Below, piece after piece: positions 8,029 to 14,054 of a stretch of 15,798 bases of DNA. Position 1 is the first letter of the stretch, and the number at the start of each line of letters is the position of its first letter. Location: contig JAQWCB010000006.1 in NCBI GenBank assembly GCA_028707375.1, positions 1-15,798 on the forward strand, given 5' to 3'. Source of the stretch: Bacilli bacterium (GTDB lineage Bacteria > Bacillota_I > Bacilli_A > RFN20 > CAG-288). The notes under the pieces are model-generated. The model did no database searches. It was not told where the DNA came from and worked only from the letters and a program-made list of their open reading frames with translations. Made by a program: the position numbers and the translations under genes.

Positions 8029-8886
8029 ATGACTAAGGAACAAAAAGCAGCAAAGAAAGAGCAGAAGCGCATCGAGAAAGAAAAGATTTCTAAGATGAGT
8101 GAGCCAGAGAGAGAAAAGTATTTGGCGGAGAGAAAAGCTCAGCGCGAAGCAGAAGCCAAGAAAAAATATGAGGCGTACAATACAGAGTATTTAGCCAGGG
8201 TTGAAGTTAAAAGAAAATCCAATATGAATGGGTGGAAACGCTTTTGGTTTAATTTTGGACAAACAGCATTTTGTCAAGGCTTTAGAAAAGGATGGAAAAG
8301 ATTTGCCTTCCGTCATCCAGAAGGATCAAAGTTGATATATCAAGTATTCTACTTTATCGTTTTCAGTGAAGGAGTGACTATTTGGCAATATCTTCTTCTT
8401 ACTTTCTTGCCAATGATGTTTGGCTTAAAACTCGCGGGAATTCAATTTATGTGGCCATCTATTAGTATGGGAACATATAATGGGACAGAATTGTTCTATA
8501 ATATATTGGGATATACTATTAATTATGATGCTTCAGGGAATGTTATTATTGGCGGCGGGCTAGGTTATTTTATTGCCTTCGAAATTGCTACGTTTACCGC
8601 CCAGTGCATCAATTTCCCACTGCAGCGCAATATCACTTATAAGTCACATGGCAATCCGTGGTATCAGGCGATGTGGTATTTCATTGGTTGGTTGCTTATT
8701 TCCTTCTTGTGCAACGCCATCAATGGAGCATGGATTCCCTTTGCTCAGTTGTATTTACCTCCGGCTGTCTACAACTTACTTGTTATGTTTGCGACGGGCG
8801 GTATATCAATGGTTATTTTCTTCTTTGTCTTCAGAATTATTTTCCCAGAGGGTGAGCCCAAAAAAGAAGAAAAGATTGCGGAATAA
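8029..8886 (+). CDS. GtrA-like four-TM membrane protein with charged coiled-coil N-terminus
   Basis: A 285-residue protein. Residues about 2-60 are almost all Lys, Glu, Arg, Ala and Gln and should form a cytoplasmic coiled coil. Four hydrophobic segments follow at about 103-129, 176-196, 214-235 and 246-275. N-F-P-L-Q-R-N-I-T-Y (195-204) after TM2 and F-R-I-I-F-P at the end of TM4 resemble the N-F-x-x-x-R-x-(W/T)-x-F motifs of GtrA proteins, which are thought to move or help modify polyprenyl-linked sugars. This assignment is by pattern only. GtrA proteins are usually about 130 residues without the basic N-terminal arm. The gene lies 3 nt after the GH3 stop and before a family 2 glycosyltransferase, the usual GtrA partner type, which supports the call. 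A-A-A-G-G-A at 8013-8018 is the ribosome site. Confidence 0.62.
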   Translation: MTKEQKAAKKEQKRIEKEKISKMSEPEREKYLAERKAQREAEAKKKYEAYNTEYLARVEVKRKSNMNGWKRFWFNFGQTAFCQGFRKGWKRFAFRHPEGSKLIYQVFYFIVFSEGVTIWQYLLLTFLPMMFGLKLAGIQFMWPSISMGTYNGTELFYNILGYTINYDASGNVIIGGGLGYFIAFEIATFTAQCINFPLQRNITYKSHGNPWYQAMWYFIGWLLISFLCNAINGAWIPFAQLYLPPAVYNLLVMFATGGISMVIFFFVFRIIFPEGEPKKEEKIAE

Positions 8887-8900
8887 TAACTTATATTTTG

Positions 8901-8937
8901 TTAAAATGATAATGTTTAGAAGGCATTATCATTTTAA
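8901..8937. terminator. 14-bp hairpin between the GtrA-like and glycosyltransferase genes
   Basis: Bases 8901-8914 are the exact reverse complement of 8924-8937, with a 9-nt loop. It starts 15 nt after one stop codon and ends 23 nt before the next start codon. The T content after the apical half is only four T then AA, so it is a weak terminator, an attenuator giving lower glycosyltransferase expression, or an mRNA-processing hairpin. Near-symmetry means it could work in either direction. Confidence 0.6.
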
Positions 8938-8960
8938 TTGTCTTTGAAAGGAAGAGTAGT

Positions 8961-9995
8961 ATGGAGAAATTGATAACTTTCTGTGTTCCTTGTTATAACT
9001 CAGAAGCATATATGCAAAAATGTATTAATTCCATTCTTTGCGGTGGAAAACAAATAGAGATAATAATTGTCGATGATGGATCGAAAGATGGAACCGCAGG
9101 AATAGCAGATGAATATCAAAAAGAATATCCGGACATTGTTAAAGTTATTCATCAGCCCAATAAGGGACATGGTGGGGCGGTTAACGCTGGAATAAAAGCC
9201 GCTAAGGGTCTATATTTTAAGGTGGTCGATTCCGATGACTATTTAGAGAAATCCGCTTTGGCAGCCTTAATTGAAAAAATTTCAATGAATCACGCTAAGG
9301 GAAAAGATGTTGACTTATATATTACAAATTATGTTTACGATCACGTCTATGATAATACGCAAAATGTTGTTTCCTATGACACGGTGCTACCAGCCAATAT
9401 GGAAGTTACTTTTGATTCTCTAAAAAAATTCAGATTGTCTAAGGTTTTGATGATGCACTCTCTTCTATACAAAATTGACGTTCTTCGCAACTGCGGAATC
9501 AAATTGCCAGAACATACTTTTTATGTAGATAATCTCTATGCATATATCCCTTTACCATATGTTAAAAAAATCTTTTATTTAAATGTTGATTTATATTTTT
9601 ATTTCATTGGTCGTGAAGATCAATCAGTGAATATGAAAAACTTTGTAAAACGTTACGAACAACAAAATCGAGTTATGAAAATTATGTATAATGCCTATTC
9701 CTATCAAGAAATCATGAAGATGAATAAGCATTTGAGAAGATATATGTTTCACGATTTATCTTTGATTAATTTGAATACAATGATGTTTATGATTGCCTCT
9801 AAGGATGACAAGAAAAAGCGTAAGGAGACATATAAAAAATTACAAAAAGAGTTTAAAGATTCCGATGCTAAATTGTATCGGAAATTGAAATATCGTTCCT
9901 ATTTTACGTTGATTTCCATCTATCCGTGGGAAATAAAAAGATATTCGTTAATCATCGGATATAAAACAGTTTGCAAATTAGTTAAGTTAGGCTAA
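8961..9995 (+). CDS. Family 2 glycosyltransferase
   Basis: A 344-residue GT-A fold enzyme that transfers a sugar from a nucleotide donor to a lipid- or polysaccharide-linked acceptor at the cytoplasmic face. The N-terminus T-F-C-V-P-C-Y-N-S is the typical first strand. V-D-D-G-S-K-D-G-T at 37-45 binds nucleotide. V-D-S-D-D at 89-93 is the metal-binding DxD-type motif. Residues 100-344 are a mixed basic region with no clear transmembrane helix, unlike GtrB-type partners, which carry two C-terminal TMs. GAAAGGAAG just upstream (8946-8954) is the ribosome site. Its position after a GtrA-like gene and next to the convergent glf gene suggests surface-glycan assembly, but donor and acceptor are unknown. 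The stop is 3 nt from the stop of glf on the other strand. Confidence 0.92.
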   Translation: MEKLITFCVPCYNSEAYMQKCINSILCGGKQIEIIIVDDGSKDGTAGIADEYQKEYPDIVKVIHQPNKGHGGAVNAGIKAAKGLYFKVVDSDDYLEKSALAALIEKISMNHAKGKDVDLYITNYVYDHVYDNTQNVVSYDTVLPANMEVTFDSLKKFRLSKVLMMHSLLYKIDVLRNCGIKLPEHTFYVDNLYAYIPLPYVKKIFYLNVDLYFYFIGREDQSVNMKNFVKRYEQQNRVMKIMYNAYSYQEIMKMNKHLRRYMFHDLSLINLNTMMFMIASKDDKKKRKETYKKLQKEFKDSDAKLYRKLKYRSYFTLISIYPWEIKRYSLIIGYKTVCKLVKLG

Positions 9996-9998
9996 ATC

Positions 9999-11105
9999 TT
10001 ATTTTATCAATTCTTCTCGACATAAGTTTAGAGCAGATTTGACAACTAAATCCATATTGAAATATTTATATAAACCAAGTCGTCCTCCAAAGATGACTTG
10101 GTTTTGTTTATGGGCCATTTCTAAGTATTGTTGATACAAGCTGTTATTTTTTTCGTCATTGACAGGATAGTATGGCTCAAGTCCTTCTTTCCAAGTGACG
10201 GGATATTCGCGAGTGATGATTGTCTTTGGCGAAACGGAATTATCAAAGTGCTTGTGTTCAATAATTCTTGTATACGGGATCTCATATTCGTTGTAATTGA
10301 TGACAGCATTACCCTGGTAATTTTCACAATTCAATGTTTCTTCCTCAAAGCGAAGCGAGCGATACTCCAGTTTACCTAAGACATAATCAAAGAATTCGTC
10401 GATGCAGCCAGTGAACATGATTTTGTCAGCTATCTGTTGATAAATATCACGATTGGCAAAAAAATCAGTATTTAAACGCACTTCGATTCCTTCTAACATC
10501 TTTTCAATAATTCCAGTATAGCCACCGAAAGGAATTCCTTGATATAAATCATTAAAATAATTGTTGTCAAAAGTGAAGCGCAGAGGCAATCTCTTAATTA
10601 TAAAGGCAGGTAATTCCGTAGCTTTTTTACCCCACTGTTTTTCGGTATATCCCTTGATTAATTTTTCATATACGTCTCTTCCGACCAATTTTAAAGCCTG
10701 TTCCTCTAAATTTTTAGGACTATCTATATGTTCCTTCGCTATTTGATCTGCAATGATTTTTTTAACTTTTAATGGATCTTTTTCTCCCCAGAGTTCGTAG
10801 AAAGTATTCATATTAAAAGGTAAGGAATAAAGTTTTCCGTGATAAAAACCTTTGGGAGAATTAGTAAAGCGATTAAATTTAGCGAATTGGTTAATATATT
10901 TCCACACTTCTTCATCAGATGTGTGAAAAATATGCGCTCCATATTTGTGAACGTTAATTCCTTCTTGATTCTTTGTGTATATGTTACCAGCAATGTGGTC
11001 TCTTTTTTCAATCACTAGAACCTTTTTACCGGCTTTTCGAGCTTCATGAGCAAAAATTGATCCATACAATCCCGAACCAACTATTAAATAATCGTAATGT
11101 TCCAT
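9999..11105 (-). CDS. glf: UDP-galactopyranose mutase
   Basis: A FAD-dependent flavoenzyme that interconverts UDP-galactopyranose and UDP-galactofuranose, the precursor of galactofuranose in surface glycans. The 368-residue length is typical. The N-terminal Rossmann motif is G10-S-G-L-Y-G15, with E33 at the end of the second strand. G-A-H-I-F-H-T (56-62), Y-T-E-K-Q-W-G (153-159), K-R-L-P-L-R (171-176) and G-G-R-L-G-L-Y-K-Y (340-348, R342) match the family's flavin- and substrate-binding segments. AGGAG (complement of 11113-11117) lies 7 nt before the ATG. The gene is convergent with the glycosyltransferase, 3 nt stop to stop, with no terminator between them. The flavodiiron gene lies upstream on the same strand after a 74-nt gap, so co-transcription is possible. 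Galf incorporation by the neighbouring glycosyltransferase is plausible but unproven. Confidence 0.96.
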   Translation of the reverse strand: MEHYDYLIVGSGLYGSIFAHEARKAGKKVLVIEKRDHIAGNIYTKNQEGINVHKYGAHIFHTSDEEVWKYINQFAKFNRFTNSPKGFYHGKLYSLPFNMNTFYELWGEKDPLKVKKIIADQIAKEHIDSPKNLEEQALKLVGRDVYEKLIKGYTEKQWGKKATELPAFIIKRLPLRFTFDNNYFNDLYQGIPFGGYTGIIEKMLEGIEVRLNTDFFANRDIYQQIADKIMFTGCIDEFFDYVLGKLEYRSLRFEEETLNCENYQGNAVINYNEYEIPYTRIIEHKHFDNSVSPKTIITREYPVTWKEGLEPYYPVNDEKNNSLYQQYLEMAHKQNQVIFGGRLGLYKYFNMDLVVKSALNLCREELIK

Positions 11106-11179
11106 CTCTATCTCCTCATCGTAAGTCTATCAAACTAATAAGCATTTATTTCTTGTTAATATTTTAAGTAAAATAAAGT

Positions 11180-12385
11180 TTATTTATTATATAAGTCAGT
11201 TAATTTATCGACAATTTCTTCAACGCCTGCTTGATTGTTTTCAGCCTTGTATCTTGACATCAATCTTACTGGCTTATTTAAGACATTGATGTTTTTCATT
11301 GTTTCCAAGATTGCTAAAACTCTTTTTCCGCTCAATGGTCCCCATGTGCCATTCTCAATAAGAGCAAAATTTTTATTTTGAACATTCAAAGCTGCCATAT
11401 CATTTAAAAAGCTTTTCATTGGCGGATATAAATTAGTGCTGTAGGTTGTCGCTGCAAGTAAAATATTCTGAACTCGGAAAACCTCAGAAATCAAAAAAGA
11501 TAATTCTGTCTTAGAAACATCGTACATCTTGATATTTTTTACCCCGTGTTCCGCTAATTCTGTTGCGATTTGGTAACATAAATCAGAGGTGTGATTGTAA
11601 AGGGTATTGTAGATGATAACTATATCATTTGATTCTGGTAAATAGCGACTCCATAACTTGTATTTATCTAAAAGTTGATCAAAGTGACTTCGCCAAATGA
11701 CTCCGTGGAGAGGACAAACTATCTTGATATCCAAATCTTTGATTGAATCGAGCGCTTTAATAACATAATCACCATATTTTCCAATGACATTTGCGTAATA
11801 TCGACGATGTTCTAAAAAATATGATTCGTCCAGTGTTATTTCGTCATCAAAAATATTTCCAAAATTGGCGCCAAAACTACCAAAGGCATCCGCAGAAAAA
11901 AGGACTTTGGAATATTTATCATAAATAAACATTACCTCAGGCCAATGAACAAAAGGCTCGTTGATAAATTTAAAACTATGTTTACCACTAGAAAATTCCG
12001 AGGAGGGATTGACGACAATAGTTTTAGCTTGCATATCTTTACCCATAAAGTTATCAAGCATTTTTAGGCTTTGAGCATTTAAAACAATGGTCACTCCTGG
12101 ATAACGCAGCAATAGATCAGCTATTTCATCAGAATGATCAGGCTCCATGTGCGTAATGAAAAGATAGTCTAAAGAGCGGCCATCAAGTGATGATTCGAGA
12201 TTCTCAAAGAAGGTGCTGGCCACAGAACGATCAACAGTATCAAAAAGGACCGTTTTTTCATCAAGCAATAAATACGAATTATATGCCATACCTTTATCTA
12301 GAGGAATGAAATTCTCAAAGGTTGGTTCCCTTGTATCACTTCCACCGACATAAATTAAATCATTAGTTATTTTTCTTGTTGTCAT
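11180..12385 (-). CDS. fprA: Flavodiiron protein (A-type flavoprotein, O2/NO reductase)
   Basis: Reduces O2 to water and/or NO to N2O in the cytoplasm of anaerobes, usually fed by rubredoxin or a flavoprotein reductase. The 401-residue two-domain form is typical. The metallo-beta-lactamase-like domain (1-250) has the complete diiron set: H79-x-E81-x-D83-H84, H147, D166 and H227, at the same numbering as classical members. The flavodoxin domain (254-401) has the FMN phosphate loop Y-N-T-L-Y-N-H-T (259-266) and A-T-T-Y and G-T-W-G loops. There is no C-terminal rubredoxin extension, so an external electron donor is needed, and none is encoded in the window. AGGAGC (complement of 12391-12396) precedes the ATG. 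O2 versus NO preference cannot be told from sequence. The gene implies an anaerobic lifestyle with oxygen exposure. Confidence 0.97.
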   Translation of the reverse strand: MTTRKITNDLIYVGGSDTREPTFENFIPLDKGMAYNSYLLLDEKTVLFDTVDRSVASTFFENLESSLDGRSLDYLFITHMEPDHSDEIADLLLRYPGVTIVLNAQSLKMLDNFMGKDMQAKTIVVNPSSEFSSGKHSFKFINEPFVHWPEVMFIYDKYSKVLFSADAFGSFGANFGNIFDDEITLDESYFLEHRRYYANVIGKYGDYVIKALDSIKDLDIKIVCPLHGVIWRSHFDQLLDKYKLWSRYLPESNDIVIIYNTLYNHTSDLCYQIATELAEHGVKNIKMYDVSKTELSFLISEVFRVQNILLAATTYSTNLYPPMKSFLNDMAALNVQNKNFALIENGTWGPLSGKRVLAILETMKNINVLNKPVRLMSRYKAENNQAGVEEIVDKLTDLYNK

Positions 12386-12810
12386 AATTGCTCCTCTACG
12401 TATATATAAATATATATCTATATACTACATAAAACCTTCTTGATATAAAAGAAAATTAGTAATATTGTTCAACTAGTTTACGCAAGACAATCGTTATTAG
12501 AATCAGCATTAAGTTTAAAAGTTTGTTAAGTTTTCTAAAAATATATAAATTTTTCAATAGATAATTCATATTCCCCATGCTATGTATCAATTCAAAATAT
12601 TTGTATTTAGTAATCATAAAACAAATTACAATCATTCAAGGCGAATTAATCGTTATTAAGATACTAAAAGTATGTACAAAAATGTAAAATAATACATCCC
12701 ATCTAGACTAATAGAAATATTAATGAGGAAGTTAGCGTTTGCCTGAAAGGATTTTTTACGATTTTTCTTAGAAGAACTCAAATGATTCCGACCACATTTT
12801 GATTGAAAAC
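12386..12810. other. AT-rich non-coding region upstream of the flavodiiron gene
   Basis: No credible open reading frame: the best candidate, ATG at 12724, stops after seven codons. The flavodiiron promoter (minus strand) must lie here. A run of alternating T/A at 12401-12424 and a possible TTGAAC -35 element (complement of 12467-12472) are near the gene, but I could not fix a clean promoter. An 11-bp direct repeat AATCGTTATTA at 12489-12499 and 12648-12658 is probably chance. Confidence 0.5.
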
Positions 12811-12835
12811 AAAAAAAGATGCACCTAAATGCACC
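12811..12835 (-). terminator. Terminator of the tRNA-Pro cluster
   Basis: On the minus strand GGTGCA (12835-12830) pairs with TGCATC (12823-12818) through six pairs including one G-U, with a 6-nt loop, followed by seven T (12817-12811). It lies 20 nt after the 3' CCA of the last tRNA, the expected place for transcript ending. Confidence 0.75.
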
Positions 12836-12854
12836 AATTATTTATGAATTACAC

Positions 12855-12931
12855 TGGTTGGAGCAGAGAGATTTGAACTCTCGACCTCTTGGTCCCGAAC
12901 CAAGCGCACTACCAAGCTGTGCTATGCCCCA
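12855..12931 (-). tRNA. tRNA-Pro (anticodon CGG)
   Basis: A 77-nt cloverleaf with encoded CCA. Acceptor TGGGGCA pairs with TGCTCCA (one G-U), so the first pair is U1-A72. D stem GCAC/GTGC, D loop with G18-G19. Anticodon stem CTTGG/CCAAG with loop TTCGGGA; the anticodon lies at 12897-12895. T arm GAGAG-TTCAAAT-CTCTC is canonical. It reads CCG. Only 26 nt separate it from the upstream tRNA, so the two are probably processed from one transcript. Confidence 0.95.
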
Positions 12932-12957
12932 TTATTTGAGCTGATTAGTTAAAAAAA

Positions 12958-13035
12958 TGGTCGGAGCGATGAGATTCAAACTCATGATCTCTCGGTCCCT
13001 AACCGAGCGCACTAATCAAACTGTGCTACGCCCCG
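12958..13035 (-). tRNA. tRNA-Pro (anticodon AGG), divergent elbow
   Basis: A 78-nt cloverleaf with encoded CCA and fully paired stems: acceptor CGGGGCG/CGCTCCG (one G-U), D stem GCAC/GTGC, anticodon stem CTCGG/CCGAG, T stem ATGAG/CTCAT. Loop TTAGGGA gives anticodon AGG (13000-12998), uncommon for bacterial proline tRNAs. The D loop is one base longer than in its neighbours, and the usual G18-G19 reads G-A (A19 at 13016). The T loop reads TTTGAAT, so C56 is T (12978). Positions 19 and 56 normally form a G-C tertiary pair, and here they could form A-U. The intact stems argue against a dead copy; A34 might be deaminated to inosine or used unmodified. Confidence 0.87.
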
Positions 13036-13045
13036 AGCAAGATAT

Positions 13046-13074
13046 ATTCTATTAGAATATAGAATAAATTGCAA
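13046..13074 (-). promoter_or_regulatory. Promoter of tRNA-Pro(AGG) with overlapping palindrome
   Basis: On the minus strand TTGCAA (13074-13069) and TAGAAT (13051-13046) are separated by 17 nt, a good sigma-A spacing, and the -10 ends 10 nt before the mature tRNA 5' end. The 17-bp palindrome ATATTCTA-T-TAGAATAT at 13044-13060 covers the -10 and could bind a regulator or be chance in AT-rich DNA. Confidence 0.65.
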
Positions 13075-13095
13075 ATAAAATAAAAAGATTTTAAC

Positions 13096-13172
13096 TGGTC
13101 GGAGCAGAGAGATTTGAACTCTCGGCCTCTTGGTCCCAAACCAAGCGCGCTACCAACCTGCGCTATGCCCCG
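13096..13172 (-). tRNA. tRNA-Pro (anticodon TGG)
   Basis: A 77-nt canonical cloverleaf with encoded CCA: acceptor CGGGGCA/TGCTCCG, D stem GCGC/GCGC with G18-G19, anticodon stem CTTGG/CCAAG with loop TTTGGGA (anticodon 13138-13136), T arm GAGAG-TTCAAAT-CTCTC. This is the usual bacterial proline tRNA able to read most CCN codons by wobble, and it is probably the ancestor of the other two copies. Confidence 0.96.
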
Positions 13173-13182
13173 AACAAATAAT

Positions 13183-13188
13183 ATTCTA
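13183..13188 (-). promoter_or_regulatory. -10 element of tRNA-Pro(TGG)
   Basis: TAGAAT on the minus strand lies exactly 10 nt before the tRNA 5' end, the same hexamer and spacing as for tRNA-Pro(AGG). No good -35 is seen at 16-18 nt spacing. The shared context suggests the promoter was duplicated along with the tRNA. Confidence 0.55.
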
Positions 13189-13247
13189 ATGGAATTCGAT
13201 TTGAAATGCGATAGAAAATGAAAAAAAAGTTAAAAATCCGCAAAATG

Positions 13248-13293
13248 AAAAAGGATATTAAGCCATTTGACAAAAAAATGTGACTCAATATCC
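13248..13293 (-). terminator. Terminator of upp
   Basis: On the minus strand a 13-bp stem with two G-U pairs forms between 13293-13281 and 13265-13253, loop 15 nt, followed by five T (13252-13248). It begins 10 nt after the upp stop codon and separates upp from the tRNA cluster. Confidence 0.85.
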
Positions 13294-13302
13294 AATATTT
13301 AA

Positions 13303-13929
13303 TTATTTTGTTCCGAAAATTCGGTCGCCAGCATCACCTAAGCCGGGAATAATATAACCTTTTTCATTTAATCTATCATCGAGTGAAGCGAGGAAGATTT
13401 TAACATCAGGATTGGCTTTCTCAACTGCATCAACACCTTGTTGAACACCGACTAAACAGATGAGGCGAATATTCTTAAAGCCTCTTTTTTTAATTGCATC
13501 GATGGCTAAATTGGCTGAGCCTCCAGTGGCGAGCATAGGATCAATAACTACCACCAAAGGATTTGGTACATCGGGAAGTTTGAAATAATACTCGTGTGGT
13601 TCAAGTGTCTTTTCATCACGATACATGCCGATATGTCCAGTTCTGGCGGTGGGAATCATCTTTCTGATACCATCGACCATTCCGATTCCTGCTCGAAGTA
13701 TTGGAGCAAGAATAACTTTATTCTTAAGTTTGGTTCGGTGCATGGCTGCTCCTGTTGGCGTCTTAATAATTTCATCCGATGGATAAGTTGGCAAGTCCTT
13801 AAAGGCTTCAAAGCACATGAGCGAAGCAATTTCTTCTAAAGCTTCACGAAATTCCTTTGATTTTGTTCTTTCATCTCGTAAAATAGCCATTTTTACATCA
13901 ATCAACGGATGTTTGATAATCGTTAACAT
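13303..13929 (-). CDS. upp: Uracil phosphoribosyltransferase
   Basis: Converts uracil and PRPP to UMP and pyrophosphate in the cytoplasm (pyrimidine salvage). The 208-residue length is standard. The N-terminus starts with L-T-I-I-K-H-P-L and leads into the family's R-D-E-R-T segment (18-22). P-I-L-R-A-G-x-G (76-83) and the PRPP-binding loop V-I-D-P-M-L-A-T-G-G-S (128-138) are intact. The C-terminal G-Y-I-I-P-G-L-G-D-A-G-D-R (191-203) is the uracil-binding and catalytic end. The start is supported by an AAGGGGG run about 10 nt upstream. The gene stands alone, with its own -10 and terminator, and is divergent from the helicase gene across 125 nt. Confidence 0.98.
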   Translation of the reverse strand: MLTIIKHPLIDVKMAILRDERTKSKEFREALEEIASLMCFEAFKDLPTYPSDEIIKTPTGAAMHRTKLKNKVILAPILRAGIGMVDGIRKMIPTARTGHIGMYRDEKTLEPHEYYFKLPDVPNPLVVVIDPMLATGGSANLAIDAIKKRGFKNIRLICLVGVQQGVDAVEKANPDVKIFLASLDDRLNEKGYIIPGLGDAGDRIFGTK

Positions 13930-13953
13930 GACAATAAGTCCCCCTTATTAAGT

Positions 13954-13959
13954 ATTATA
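13954..13959 (-). promoter_or_regulatory. -10 element of upp
   Basis: A perfect TATAAT on the minus strand lies 24 nt before the upp start codon. The -35 at 17-nt spacing (TTTATT) is weak. The predicted transcript starts within the right-hand half of a 13-nt sequence also found at the helicase promoter. Confidence 0.65.
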
Positions 13960-14021
13960 ACGAATATATTTTTGTTAATAAACATTAACATGCTAATTCT
14001 ATTCTTTAAATATGGGCTTAA

Positions 14022-14030
14022 TGCTATACT
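14022..14030 (+). promoter_or_regulatory. Extended -10 promoter of the helicase gene
   Basis: TGCTATACT is an extended -10 element (TGn followed by TATACT, 5 of 6 matches to consensus). The -35 at 17 nt (TTCTTT) is poor, as is common with extended -10 promoters. The predicted start near 14037 gives a short leader with ribosome site GGAAGG at 14044-14049. Confidence 0.6.
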
Positions 14031-14054
14031 TAATAAGGAAATTGGAAGGTAAAT

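Larger units (their letters stand above)
13943..14038. repeat. 13-bp inverted repeat spanning the divergent upp/helicase promoters
   Basis: Bases 13943-13955 are the exact reverse complement of 14026-14038. Each arm begins inside or at the edge of a -10 element and runs through the expected transcription start, so both divergent transcripts carry the same sequence ATACTTAATAAGG at their 5' ends. Within it CTTANTAAG is itself a small palindrome (13944-13952 and 14029-14037). It may be a pair of operators or a matched initial-transcript signal. Confidence 0.6.

Noticed and set aside
8573..8947. 124-codon open frame overlapping the GtrA-like gene in another frame
   Set aside because: It lies almost wholly inside a gene with clear membrane-protein features, has no ribosome site and no recognisable composition. 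It is a shadow frame.
12401..12424. Alternating TA tract as a microsatellite or origin unwinding element
   Set aside because: Too short and irregular. No DnaA-box cluster around it; more likely part of the flavodiiron promoter region.
12489..12658. Direct repeat AATCGTTATTA at 12489 and 12648 as an attachment site or mobile-element scar
   Set aside because: Only 11 bp in very AT-rich DNA, with no integrase or mobile gene between or near the copies.
12958..13035. tRNA-Pro(AGG) as a simple pseudogene
   Set aside because: All four stems pair perfectly, CCA is encoded, a good promoter is present, and the two unusual elbow bases are complementary.
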